Shown here in pieces: positions 6,451-14,442 of a DNA stretch of 44,338 nt. Position 1 is the stretch's first letter. Every line of letters starts with the position of its first letter. Under the pieces are notes generated by a model. It was not told the origin of the DNA, did not search any database, and worked only from the letters and a program-made list of their open reading frames with translations. Made by a program: the position numbers and the translations under genes. The stretch covers positions 1-44,338 of the forward strand of contig NZ_LGQZ01000064.1 of assembly GCF_003116015.1 (NCBI RefSeq). Reading direction: 5' to 3'. The stretch comes from Azospirillum sp. TSO22-1. Its GTDB lineage: Bacteria; Pseudomonadota; Alphaproteobacteria; Azospirillales; Azospirillaceae.

Positions 6451-8630
6451 CGCGTGCTCACCCGCAGGTCGGTGTTGGCAGGCCGTGTGGCCCAATGGCG
6501 GTCGAAGGCCCAGCGGTCGACCAGGGTGCCGGTCTGGCGCCAGTACTCGTGGGCGGCGTTGCGGGCCTGCTCGTCCACGGCGACCAGCGCCACGGTGGGC
6601 ACCCACAGGCAGGTGTGCCCGGCCTTGCCGAGGCGCAGGCAGAAGTCGGCGCTCTTGTACTCGGCGCCGACGAAGCCGGCGGTGAGGCCGCCGGCCTCGG
6701 CGATCAGGCGCTTGGGCAGCAGCGCGCAGTCCACCGTGGCGGCGGGCACGGCGACCGGCTGGCGCTCCTTCAGCCACTCGCGCGGGTAGCCGGCGAACTG
6801 GGCGACCGGGCGGTCGCCTTCGACGCGCACGCCGGCGAAGCGGATCGAGAAGTCCTCGTACAGCAGCGTCGGGCTGACCATGGCCGGCTTGCGGTGCGCC
6901 GCGGCGGCGCGGGCCAGCTCGGACAGCCAGCCGCGCGTGGTCGGCAGCACCGCGGTGGAGAGCAGCAGCACGTGCTCCGCCGCGGCGTGCGGCAGGGCGG
7001 CGGCCATCGCCTCGAAGGCGTCGTGCGCCTGCGGGGCGGGGACGAGGCGGACCGCCAGCTTGTAGAAGGAGGCGGCGCGGCGCAGCGTCAGCGCCAGGCG
7101 GTCGGAGCTGCCGGCCGCGGCGGCGACCAGGATCTCCGCCTGGGCGAAGTCCGGGTCGATGGCGAGGCGGGCGAGGTGCAGGTCGACGTCCTCGCGCCCG
7201 TCGGTGACCGGCAGGACGACGGAGACGTTGGGCGTCGCCACCGTGCGCCCCATGGCGAACACCGGGGCGGCGGGCGCGTCGGGGGAGACGCGGCCGGCGG
7301 CCTGGACGATCGGGCCGACGTGGCGCTCGATCAGGCTCTCGGCGGCCGGGTTGTTGATGTCGATCAGGCAGAGCAGGTGCCGCACCAACTCCGCGTTCGG
7401 CGCCACGGGGTGCACCGGCAAGTAGGCGCAGCCGCCGTCGGTCAGCGCGATCTCCAGGTGGAAGGCGGCGTCCTCCGGCAGGCCGGCGGACTCCGGCACG
7501 AAGGCCAGGAAGCCGTGGTCGTGGCGGTCGGCGGGCAGGCGGCCGGCGAAGCGGCCGTCGTGCAGGAAGCCCTCGGTCACGTCCTTGCGCTGGGTGCGGA
7601 ACCAGTCGCCATCGATGGCCGCCTCGAAGGCGGGGCCGTGCAGGATCACCGAGGCGACGTTGCGCTGCGGGTCGAGCAGCCAGCCGGTGACCAGCGTGCC
7701 GACGCCCGGCACGCGGATGGCGCGGTCGAGCGCGGCGCACACCGGCACCTCCAGGCGCGACACCGTCTCGTGCCCCTCGTACACCGCGGTGATGCGGCGG
7801 CGCAGCGCGCGCAGCGTGGCCGGGTCGGCGTTCAGGCGCGGCAGCAGGTCGCGCAGGTGGGCGAGCGCCACGCCGTCGGGCAGCAGGGTGCGCTCGGCGA
7901 ACAGCTCCAGCTCGCACCAGCGACCACCGGCACGGTAGAAGATGCGGCGGATCTGCTCGGGCGCGTCCTCGGCGGCCGGCACCACGGCGACGACGCCCCA
8001 GGCGGTGTCCGGCAGGTCGGGGCGGCGGACGGTGCCGACCTCGGCGCGGTAGAAGCGGCAGGCGTCGGTCTCCACCAGCATCTCGGCGCGGCCGGCCTCC
8101 AGCGAGGAGGACCAGCCCTGGACCATGGTGCCGTTGCCGGCCGACAGCCGGCCGAAGATCTCGGCGAAGCCCTCGGGCCGGGCGATGTGGCCGACGAAAG
8201 CCGACAGGAACTTGCCGAGCCGCGCCGACAGCGGCTGCCCGTCGGCCGGCGCCAGCACCCGCAGCAGGAAGTCGAGCGCCGCCGGCATGGCCGCGGCGTG
8301 CTCCTCCTTCAGGGTGGAGAGCAGGCCCCAGGGGTTGACCTTGACGGCGCGCAGGCGGGGCAGGGCGAGGGCCTCGCCGTCGATGCCGTCCACCGCGAGG
8401 CGGGCGGTCTGCAGGCGGCCGGCGTCGGGGGCGCGCAGCGCCGCCAGCAGCCAGTGGCCGCCATCTTCGCGCGGCCAGCAGTGGGCGTCGAAACGGCCCG
8501 CCGCCTCGCCGTTGGCGGTGGCGATGCCGCCGGACAGCGCCGGGCGGTCGCAGGTGCCGAACAGCAGCAGGGTGTCGTCGTCGATCAGCACGGCGACCGA
8601 GAGGTCCGGCTGCAGCATGGTGTCGGTCAT
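6447..8630 (-). CDS. large GT2-like protein with degenerate catalytic motif
   Basis: A 727-residue cytoplasmic protein. The C-terminal part (from about residue 469, V-S-V-V-L-P-V) aligns with the GT-A domain of the neighbouring 757-residue GT2 protein. However, the metal-binding N-S-D of that paralogue is replaced by S-T-A (residues 558-560), and its Y-E-D-S-D-L-C is Y-K-S-A-D-F-C. The N-terminal 460 residues contain at least two beta-rich modules with G-W, R-x-D-hydrophobic and W-G-V or H-G-F-L-A-F elements (about 175-240 and 330-410). The fold is therefore GT2 but the catalytic metal site appears lost; an accessory, acceptor-binding or pseudoenzyme role is inferred. It overlaps its upstream neighbour by one base and its downstream neighbour by four. 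Confidence 0.8.
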   Translation of the reverse strand: MTDTMLQPDLSVAVLIDDDTLLLFGTCDRPALSGGIATANGEAAGRFDAHCWPREDGGHWLLAALRAPDAGRLQTARLAVDGIDGEALALPRLRAVKVNPWGLLSTLKEEHAAAMPAALDFLLRVLAPADGQPLSARLGKFLSAFVGHIARPEGFAEIFGRLSAGNGTMVQGWSSSLEAGRAEMLVETDACRFYRAEVGTVRRPDLPDTAWGVVAVVPAAEDAPEQIRRIFYRAGGRWCELELFAERTLLPDGVALAHLRDLLPRLNADPATLRALRRRITAVYEGHETVSRLEVPVCAALDRAIRVPGVGTLVTGWLLDPQRNVASVILHGPAFEAAIDGDWFRTQRKDVTEGFLHDGRFAGRLPADRHDHGFLAFVPESAGLPEDAAFHLEIALTDGGCAYLPVHPVAPNAELVRHLLCLIDINNPAAESLIERHVGPIVQAAGRVSPDAPAAPVFAMGRTVATPNVSVVLPVTDGREDVDLHLARLAIDPDFAQAEILVAAAAGSSDRLALTLRRAASFYKLAVRLVPAPQAHDAFEAMAAALPHAAAEHVLLLSTAVLPTTRGWLSELARAAAAHRKPAMVSPTLLYEDFSIRFAGVRVEGDRPVAQFAGYPREWLKERQPVAVPAATVDCALLPKRLIAEAGGLTAGFVGAEYKSADFCLRLGKAGHTCLWVPTVALVAVDEQARNAAHEYWRQTGTLVDRWAFDRHWATRPANTDLRVSTR

Positions 8631-9913
8631 CAGGAGGCTCTCTCGGCGAGGACGGTGTGGACGCCGACCAGCACGTCGTAGAGGGCGCGGTGCTTGCGCG
8701 CGGCTTCGGCGATGGTCGGAACGGCGGGAACGTTGGCGGAGAGGCGCTCCCACAGGCCGGGCTCGGTCAGCGCGCGCTGGAGCACGCGGGCGAGGTCCAC
8801 GGGGTCGCCGGGGCGGAAGTGCAGGCCGTCCACGCCGTCGCGCACCATCTCGGCCATGCCGCCGATGCCGGAGCAGATGACCGGGCGGCCCTGCTGGAAC
8901 GCCTCCTGGATCACCAGGGGCGCGTTCTCCCACCAGATCGACGGGGTGAGCACCCAATCGACGCGGCCGAGCAGCGCGGCCATCTCGTCCCGCCGGTAGG
9001 GGCCGTGCGCGGTGACGCGGCCGCCGCAGGCGTCGATGGCGGTCTCCACGTCCGACTTGAAGCCGTCGGTCTGGAACGGGGCACCGCCGTGCACCTCCAT
9101 CCGGAAGCCGGTCTCGCCGGCGTCCACCAGCCGCTTGGCGGCGGCGAGCGCGACGCGGATGCCCTTGTAGGGGCTGAGGTTGCCGAAATAGCCCAGCACG
9201 TCGCGCCGGTCACCGTCGGCCAGGGCGCGCGGGGCGGCGCGTTCGGTCTCCGGGCGGCCGTTCGGCATGACGTCGATGCGCTCGGCCGGCAGGCCCCAGG
9301 CGATGTAGCGCTCGCGCAGGAAGCGGCTCGGCGACAGGAAGCGGTCGACCAGGCCCAGCATGGTCTTCAGGTGCTTCTCGCGCAGCACGAACTTGTCCGG
9401 CGTGCGCTCGGGGAAGCAGCGGTGGCAGGCGTCGGGCGAGGCGCCGGTGCACAGCGCGTGCGTCTTCGGCGTCACCATCTGCCCGTCGTTGGCACAGATC
9501 GGGTAGTAGTCGTGCAGCGTGTAGACGATTTTGGCGCGCGGCAGCACGCGGCGGATCAGGAACAGCATCTCGACGCCCAAGAGCAGCGTGTGGTGCACGT
9601 GCACGACGTCCGGCCTGAAGGAGCGCAGCAGGTTCGACAGGTCGGGCACGATGCCGTGCAGGTCGATCTGGCTCTGGTAGAAATGGTCGAAGTGGCCGGC
9701 CCAGAGGATCACCTCGTCGGCGCTGCGGCCCAGCGTCTGGAAGCTGGTGCCGGGCTTCGGCTGGCGGTGCGTCTGGTTGGTGCAGGCGAGGAACAGCGCC
9801 GGCACGCCGTCCGCCTTCAGCGCGCGGAACAGGTCGTGCGCGAAGATCTCGGTGCCGCCGGGGTGCAGCGCCGGGTGGTTGTGGGCGATGAAGAGAACGC
9901 GGGGCGCGCTCAT
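8630..9913 (-). CDS. glycosyltransferase family 4 protein with cysteine motif (copy B)
   Basis: A 427-residue GT-B glycosyltransferase paralogous to the protein at 5128-6450. It opens V-L-F-I-A-H-N-H-P-A-L-H-P-G-G-T-E and has D-V-V-H-V-H-H-T-L-L-L-G. The C-terminal half carries G-Y-F-G-N-L-S-P-Y-K-G, T-P-S-I-W-W-E-N-A-P-L-V-I-Q-E-A and G-I-G-G-M-A-E, which form the nucleotide-sugar site. The central C-x14-C-x7-C-x2-C spacing is identical to copy A. The ATG at 9913 overlaps the methyltransferase stop by 4 bases. The two copies with the GT2-like protein between them suggest duplication within the operon, with each copy adding a different sugar. Donor unknown. Confidence 0.88.
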   Translation of the reverse strand: MSAPRVLFIAHNHPALHPGGTEIFAHDLFRALKADGVPALFLACTNQTHRQPKPGTSFQTLGRSADEVILWAGHFDHFYQSQIDLHGIVPDLSNLLRSFRPDVVHVHHTLLLGVEMLFLIRRVLPRAKIVYTLHDYYPICANDGQMVTPKTHALCTGASPDACHRCFPERTPDKFVLREKHLKTMLGLVDRFLSPSRFLRERYIAWGLPAERIDVMPNGRPETERAAPRALADGDRRDVLGYFGNLSPYKGIRVALAAAKRLVDAGETGFRMEVHGGAPFQTDGFKSDVETAIDACGGRVTAHGPYRRDEMAALLGRVDWVLTPSIWWENAPLVIQEAFQQGRPVICSGIGGMAEMVRDGVDGLHFRPGDPVDLARVLQRALTEPGLWERLSANVPAVPTIAEAARKHRALYDVLVGVHTVLAERAS

Positions 9914-10743
9914 CGAACCGTCTCCGTCTTTTCGAGCACCAGAAGGTCCTGGTAGCTCTCGGCGTTCTCCCGCCCGCTCCAGCCGCCGCGGACGATCGGC
10001 GTGGCCGGGCGCAGGCCGTTGGCCGCGCACAGCCCGAGGAAGAAGCCCTCGTCGTAGGCCACCGCGCCGTTCGGCGCGTCCGGATCGGCGATGAACTCCG
10101 GGCCGGGGCCGTCCACGAAGACCGGACGGGTGGCGCCGTCCTTCAGCGCCGTGCGGGCGGCGTGATCGACCAGGAACAAGCTGGCGAAGCAGCGTCCGCC
10201 GGGGCGCAGCATGCGGGCGATCTCGGCCACGTAATGCTCGGTTTCGGCTTGGCGCAGGTGTGTGAAAACTGAGGTCAGGATGACGAAGTCGTAGACGCCT
10301 GTGCGCATCGGCAGCGCCGCGCGCGCCGCGTCCAGCCGGCCGTCGGGGTTGTACAGCGCGTTGGCGGCGTCGATGTGGTGGAAGCGGAACTCCGGGTAGG
10401 CCGGTGTGATCGTTTCGCGACACCACGCGATGCCGTCCGCGACGATGTCGAGGCCGTCGTAGGCGCCGGTCAGGTACTGCGTCAGCGGCAGCGCCATGCG
10501 GCCGATGCCGCAGCCGATCTCCAGCACGCGGTCGGCGGGCTTCAGGCCGCCCAGACGGACGAAGTGGCCGAGGAACTCGGCGCCCACCGCGCGGAAGTCG
10601 CCGTCGCCGACGAAGCAGCGTTCGGACGGCGGGACGGGGATGAAGCGGTTGCGGGCGACCTGCTCGCACAGCCATTCGATGGGCGGCGCGTTGCGCTGGG
10701 CGCCGCGCAGCAGGACGACCTTGCCCGAGGGGAGCGCGCTCAT
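9910..10743 (-). CDS. class I SAM-dependent methyltransferase
   Basis: A 277-residue soluble enzyme. Motif I is V-L-E-I-G-C-G-I-G-R (residues about 73-82), followed by Y-D-G-L-D-I at the ribose-binding acidic position, Y-D-F-V-I-L-T-S-V-F-T-H-L (motif post-II) and M-L-R-P-G-G-R-C-F (motif III). Such enzymes in glycan clusters commonly O-methylate a sugar or cap a growing chain; that role is inferred from context. ATGA overlaps on both sides place it firmly in the operon. Small-molecule or protein substrates cannot be excluded. Confidence 0.85.
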   Translation of the reverse strand: MSALPSGKVVLLRGAQRNAPPIEWLCEQVARNRFIPVPPSERCFVGDGDFRAVGAEFLGHFVRLGGLKPADRVLEIGCGIGRMALPLTQYLTGAYDGLDIVADGIAWCRETITPAYPEFRFHHIDAANALYNPDGRLDAARAALPMRTGVYDFVILTSVFTHLRQAETEHYVAEIARMLRPGGRCFASLFLVDHAARTALKDGATRPVFVDGPGPEFIADPDAPNGAVAYDEGFFLGLCAANGLRPATPIVRGGWSGRENAESYQDLLVLEKTETVR

Positions 10744-13013
10744 CGGCGGCCCTTCCGCTTCTTGGCCTTGTGGGGGGCGGGGGCCGGCGCGGCGTCGTCG
10801 GCCGGCCAGTCGCGGGACATCAGGTCGCTCATCAGCGCGCTCCAGCGGCCGGCGTGGAGCCAGCGGTTGTAGTGGGCGGCGACGCCGCGGGTGTAGCCGG
10901 CGTTGCGGGTGATCGACTGGCGCTCCAGGTGGTACAGCTCGACCTCCGGCACGTAGCGGATCTCGCGGCCCAGGCTGCGCACCTTGAGGCAGAGGTCGGA
11001 GTCCTCGTAGTCGCCGATGACGTAGTCCTCGGTGAAGCCGCCGACCTGCTCGAACAGGGGCTTCGGCATCATCAGGCAGGCGCCGGTGACGCCCGGCACG
11101 GCGCGCGCCACGGTGGCCGGCGCGAAGTCGCGCGGCATGCCCTTGAAGTAGTGGTGGTTGTACCAGCGGCCCTCGAAGTCCTGCTGGAACAGCAGGCCGG
11201 CGTGCTGGAGCGATTCGTCGTCGAACAGCAGCTTCGGGCCGACCATGCCGGTGGCGGAGCGGGCCTCCAGCGCGGCGGCGAGCTGCGGCAGCCAGCCGGG
11301 TCGGTCGGGCACCACGTCGGAGTTGAGGAACAGCAGCGTCTTGGCCCGCGCGACCGCGACGCCGGCGTTGTTGGCGGCGGAGTAACCGTGGTTGGCGCCG
11401 TTGACCAGCAGCAGCATCGGCAGGCCGTACAGGCCGTGCAGGCCGCGCAGCGCGTGCTCGACCTCCTTGGCCTGCTCGGGCGAATCGAGGACGAAGATCA
11501 GCTCCGCCCCGGCCATCGCCGGGTCGGTGGCGAAGGCGCCGAGCTGGAAGCGCAGGAACTCCAGGTTCCGGTATAGCGGGATGATGACCGACACCGCCGG
11601 GCGCTCCGGCAGCGTGCCGAAGCGGATCGCCGTCGGCGCGGTGCGGGCCGCGAGGTGGGCGGCGTGCAGCGGCGCCACCGCGGGGGCGAGCACCGTCTCG
11701 ATCAACTCGTCGGTGACGAAGGCCGGCGGGACGCTGCCGAGCACCAGCGCGCACGCCTCCTTGGGCGAGGACGGGCTGGGCGGCGGCACCAGGGCGATCT
11801 TCCCGCCGCCGCCGAGGCGCAGCTCGCAACGCACCTGCACCGCGGGGCCAGGCTCCGGCAGGCCGGGCAGGAAGGCGGCGAAGCCGTGCATCTCGCCGGG
11901 GCCGGTGCGGAACAGCTTGGCCACGTCCTCGCGCGGGAAGCGGTGCGGGAAGGCGTCGAGGGTGCGCTCTTCGCCGAAGGGGGAGACGATGGTCATGCCG
12001 GCGCCCAGCCCGTGCGGGTCGTGCACCCAGCCGGCGAGGAACAGGCCGCCGTCCGGCGTCGGCACCGCCACGTCCACCGCGGCGCCCACCGGGCGGTCGG
12101 GATCGGCGAGCTGGCGCTTCGGCTGCGGCAGCAGCACCTGCATCTCGTAGGCGGTGGCGCCGGCGGCGGCCTCGGTGCGGCCGCGCTCGGCGAGGCAGCG
12201 GGTGAGGTGCTGGCGCAGGGCGGCGGGCAGGCCGCGGCGCTGCTCCAGGTGCTCCAGCAGGGTCGGCAGCGCGGCGGTGGCGCCGGTCACCGTGCGGCAG
12301 GCGAGGCCGTTGCGGCCGATCAGCACCACCAGCGTCTCCGGCCGGGCCAGCGCGCGCTCCAGCACCACGTGCAGCGGCAGCCGGCCGCGCGAATCGGCGG
12401 CGGTGCCGACGTGCGCGGCGACGGCGACGGGGGACAGCGTGTCGCCGGTCAGCGCGACGACGCCGAGCACCGCGCCGAAGCTGGCGGACAGGCTGCCCTC
12501 GCACAGCAGCAGCGTATCGGTGAGCAGCGCGGTGGCGGTCAGCGTGGAGGGGCGCGGCGACAGCTCGTGCACCACGCGCCGGCAGGCCGCGACGAAGCCG
12601 GCGTCCTGCTTGAGCGCACCGGTCGAGCGGCAGAAATCGAGGATCAGGCGGGCGACGCGCAGCCGCGCCGGGGCGTCCAGCCCGCCCAGCAGCAGCGCCG
12701 GGTCGAAGTCGGGCAGGCCGGCGCCGGCCTGGGCCTCGGCCAGCAGACGGCCCGACTGGTCGTGGAAGCCGGCCGTGCCGCGCCCGCCGGGCCAGCGCAG
12801 CACGGCGTAGCTGCGCTGGCTCCCCCACGAGGTGCGGACGGTGAGCGTGGTGTAGGGCAGCGGCGCCGTGCCGCCGTTCACCGACGGGGTGATTCGGGAC
12901 GGCGGTTCGGCTCCGTGCGACTCCCAGACCGCCAGCAGGAAGCCGCCGCCGAGGGCGTGCAGGCTGGCGGCCGCCACGGCCTCGGTGCTTCGAATAGCTG
13001 CGATCTGGGTCAT
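10740..13013 (-). CDS. large glycosyltransferase family 2 protein with N-terminal accessory region
   Basis: A 757-residue protein and first gene of the glycan operon. The C-terminal GT-A domain starts near residue 474 (V-S-V-I-I-P-L-Y-R-N) and has intact features: G-Y-S-A-A-N-N-A-G, L-F-L-N-S-D-V-V-P (residues 564-566 as the DxD equivalent), T-G-A-C-L-M-M and Y-E-D-S-D-L-C-L-K, typical of WcaA/rhamnosyltransferase-like GT2 enzymes. Residues about 315-400 hold the beta-rich module (L-A-G-W-V-H-D-P ... R-E-D-V ... M-H-G-F-A-A-F) seen in other cluster members. The first 300 residues are unassigned. The C-terminus is Lys/Arg-rich. ATG at 13013, only 53 bases after the RTX stop, so the operon may depend partly on read-through. 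Confidence 0.85.
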   Translation of the reverse strand: MTQIAAIRSTEAVAAASLHALGGGFLLAVWESHGAEPPSRITPSVNGGTAPLPYTTLTVRTSWGSQRSYAVLRWPGGRGTAGFHDQSGRLLAEAQAGAGLPDFDPALLLGGLDAPARLRVARLILDFCRSTGALKQDAGFVAACRRVVHELSPRPSTLTATALLTDTLLLCEGSLSASFGAVLGVVALTGDTLSPVAVAAHVGTAADSRGRLPLHVVLERALARPETLVVLIGRNGLACRTVTGATAALPTLLEHLEQRRGLPAALRQHLTRCLAERGRTEAAAGATAYEMQVLLPQPKRQLADPDRPVGAAVDVAVPTPDGGLFLAGWVHDPHGLGAGMTIVSPFGEERTLDAFPHRFPREDVAKLFRTGPGEMHGFAAFLPGLPEPGPAVQVRCELRLGGGGKIALVPPPSPSSPKEACALVLGSVPPAFVTDELIETVLAPAVAPLHAAHLAARTAPTAIRFGTLPERPAVSVIIPLYRNLEFLRFQLGAFATDPAMAGAELIFVLDSPEQAKEVEHALRGLHGLYGLPMLLLVNGANHGYSAANNAGVAVARAKTLLFLNSDVVPDRPGWLPQLAAALEARSATGMVGPKLLFDDESLQHAGLLFQQDFEGRWYNHHYFKGMPRDFAPATVARAVPGVTGACLMMPKPLFEQVGGFTEDYVIGDYEDSDLCLKVRSLGREIRYVPEVELYHLERQSITRNAGYTRGVAAHYNRWLHAGRWSALMSDLMSRDWPADDAAPAPAPHKAKKRKGRR

Positions 13014-13024
13014 GGTGCCTGTTC

Positions 13025-13059
13025 AAAAAAAAGCCGGCGGCGCGGGGGGCGCCGCCGGC
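13025..13059 (-). terminator. Rho-independent terminator of the RTX gene
   Basis: On the minus strand a perfect 10-bp stem (GCCGGCGGCG / CGCCGCCGGC, loop 7) is followed by eight T residues (13025-13032). It lies between the RTX stop (13067) and the start of the glycan operon (13013). It should reduce transcription of the operon from the RTX promoter unless read-through or antitermination occurs. Confidence 0.9.
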
Positions 13060-13066
13060 GTCAGGG

Positions 13067-14020
13067 TCAGCCGATGGTGAAGTAGTGGTTCGGGTTGTGC
13101 TGCACGTCGGTGGCGTTGACGCCGACCAGCGTGATGCTGTCGCCGTGGCCGAGGTCGATGACCGCGTTGCCGTGGTCGTCGCTGACGCGCGACGCCAGGT
13201 CCTCGGCGGTGCGGATGTGCAGGCCGTTGATGTTGCGGGAGATCTGCAGCAGGTCCTCGCCGGCCTTGAAGTCCAGCACCACGTCCTGGCCGCCGCCGCC
13301 GCTGAACACGAAGGTGTCGTGGCCGTCGCCGCCCTGCATGGTGTCGTCGCCCTTGCCGCCGATCAGCGTGTCGTCGCCCGCACCGCCGGACAGGAAGTCG
13401 TCGCCCTTGCCGCCGTCGAGGACGTCGTTGCCGGCGTTGCCCTGCATGTTGTCATTGCCGTCGCCGCCGTTGACCTTGTCGTTGCCGTCGCCGCCGACCA
13501 GGAAGTCGTCGCCCTTGCCGCCGTCGATCGTGTCGTTGCCGTCGCCGCCCGACACGGTGTCGTCGCCGTCGCCGCCGCTGAGCTTGTCGTGGCCGGCGCC
13601 GCCCGAGAGGAAGTCGTCGCCCTTGCCGCCGTCCAGCGTGTCGTTGCCGGCGTTGCCCTGGAGGTGGTCGTCGTCCTTGCCGCCCTCGATCTTGTCGTGG
13701 CCGTCGCCGCCGACCAGGAAGTCCTTGCCCTTGCCGCCGTCCAGCTTGTCGTCGCCGTCGCCGCCGGCCAGCGTGTCGTTGCCGGCGCCGCCCTGCAGGT
13801 GGTCCTTGCCGCCGAGGCCGGTCAGCACGTCGTCGCCCTTGCCGCCCTGCACGTGGTCGTCGCCGGCCCCGCCGAACAGCAGGTCGTTGCCGCTGCCACC
13901 CTGGAGATGGTCCTTGCCGTCCATGCCGAGGATGAGGTCGGCGTCGCTGCCGCCGTTGATGTGGTCCTTGCCGTCGGTGCCGACGTGCATGTCGTAGGAC
14001 GCGCCCGGAATCGTGGCCAT
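13067..14020 (-). CDS. RTX calcium-binding repeat protein, predicted type I secretion substrate
   Basis: 317 residues. Residues about 14-240 are some 25 tandem nonapeptides of the G-G-x-G-x-D-x-hydrophobic-x type, which fold into a calcium-loaded parallel beta-roll outside the cell. Residues 241-317 (G-Q-D-V-V-L-D-F, D-L-L-Q-I, A-V-I-D-L-G-H-G-D-S-I-T-L-V-G-V) are the usual post-RTX block ending in an uncleaved C-terminal secretion signal (H-Y-F-T-I-G). There is no Sec signal and no catalytic, adhesin or protease domain. The ATG has AAGGAA 9 bases upstream. Adjacent HlyD and PrtD homologues are the likely export partners. The function may be structural (matrix, surface layer or adhesion), which is inference. 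Many repeat positions carry His or Lys (K-D-H-L-Q, H-D-K-I). Confidence 0.92.
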   Translation of the reverse strand: MATIPGASYDMHVGTDGKDHINGGSDADLILGMDGKDHLQGGSGNDLLFGGAGDDHVQGGKGDDVLTGLGGKDHLQGGAGNDTLAGGDGDDKLDGGKGKDFLVGGDGHDKIEGGKDDDHLQGNAGNDTLDGGKGDDFLSGGAGHDKLSGGDGDDTVSGGDGNDTIDGGKGDDFLVGGDGNDKVNGGDGNDNMQGNAGNDVLDGGKGDDFLSGGAGDDTLIGGKGDDTMQGGDGHDTFVFSGGGGQDVVLDFKAGEDLLQISRNINGLHIRTAEDLASRVSDDHGNAVIDLGHGDSITLVGVNATDVQHNPNHYFTIG

Positions 14021-14315
14021 TGGTCGTGTTTCCTTATTGGCTATGTGGGGGAGGCGAGTGTTCTAATTCTTTCGAGAGGCATTCTTCGTTGGAGGTAGAA
14101 GAATCTCAAGAGGAGAATCGCCTCATATGACCTGTGACCGCCAAATGTCTCACAAGTATCGATGATGTTTCGCTGTTAGGGAGTGCGCTGTTTCTGAGCT
14201 ATTTCGGGTTCGGTGTCGGAATGTTTATTGGATGTTTCGGTTTTTGAAATGATTGTGACCGGATGAGGACATGCAGGCCGGTAATGGAGAGGGGATTTTA
14301 AAAGAGGCAAAAAAA
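14021..14315. other. AT-rich gene-free region upstream of the RTX gene
   Basis: About 295 bases, clearly lower in GC than the surroundings, lying upstream of the minus-strand RTX gene and probably holding its promoter. It contains GATGTTTCGG at 14231-14240 and a related GATGTTTCGC at 14164-14173. The reverse complement of the first occurs upstream of the exporter operon at 17703-17712. No open frame with a credible start is seen. Confidence 0.5.
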
Positions 14316-14431
14316 GCCCCTCTCCCCTTGCGGGAGAGGGGTTTGGGGAGAGGGGGCATTGCGGAAGGTTTCGGGCCGGCTGCGCCGGCGCACCCCTCTC
14401 CCCAACCCCTCTCCCGCAAGGGGAGAGGGGC
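14316..14431. repeat. intergenic palindromic repeat, family 2 variant (GCCCCTCTCCCC type)
   Basis: Two arms of about 39 bases (14316-14355 and 14393-14431) are reverse complements apart from one missing base, with a GCCGGCTGCGCCGGC hairpin between them. Each arm itself contains a CCCCTCTCCCxTTGCGGGAGAGGGG hairpin. The element begins 11 bases beyond the hlyD-like stop and may terminate or protect the exporter transcript. A close relative lies at 36178-36285. Confidence 0.85.
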
Positions 14432-14442
14432 TCTCAGGGCGG

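Noticed and set aside
13300..13975. Regularly spaced repeats resembling a CRISPR array
   Set aside because: The repeats are in-frame nonapeptide codons with 9-residue periodicity and related, not unique, intervening sequences; there are no cas genes.
13085..14098. A repetitive plus-strand frame of 337 codons opposite the RTX gene
   Set aside because: Its Val-Ala-Leu repeats are the antisense reading of the nonapeptide codons. The minus strand gives the classic RTX pattern with a ribosome site and terminator.
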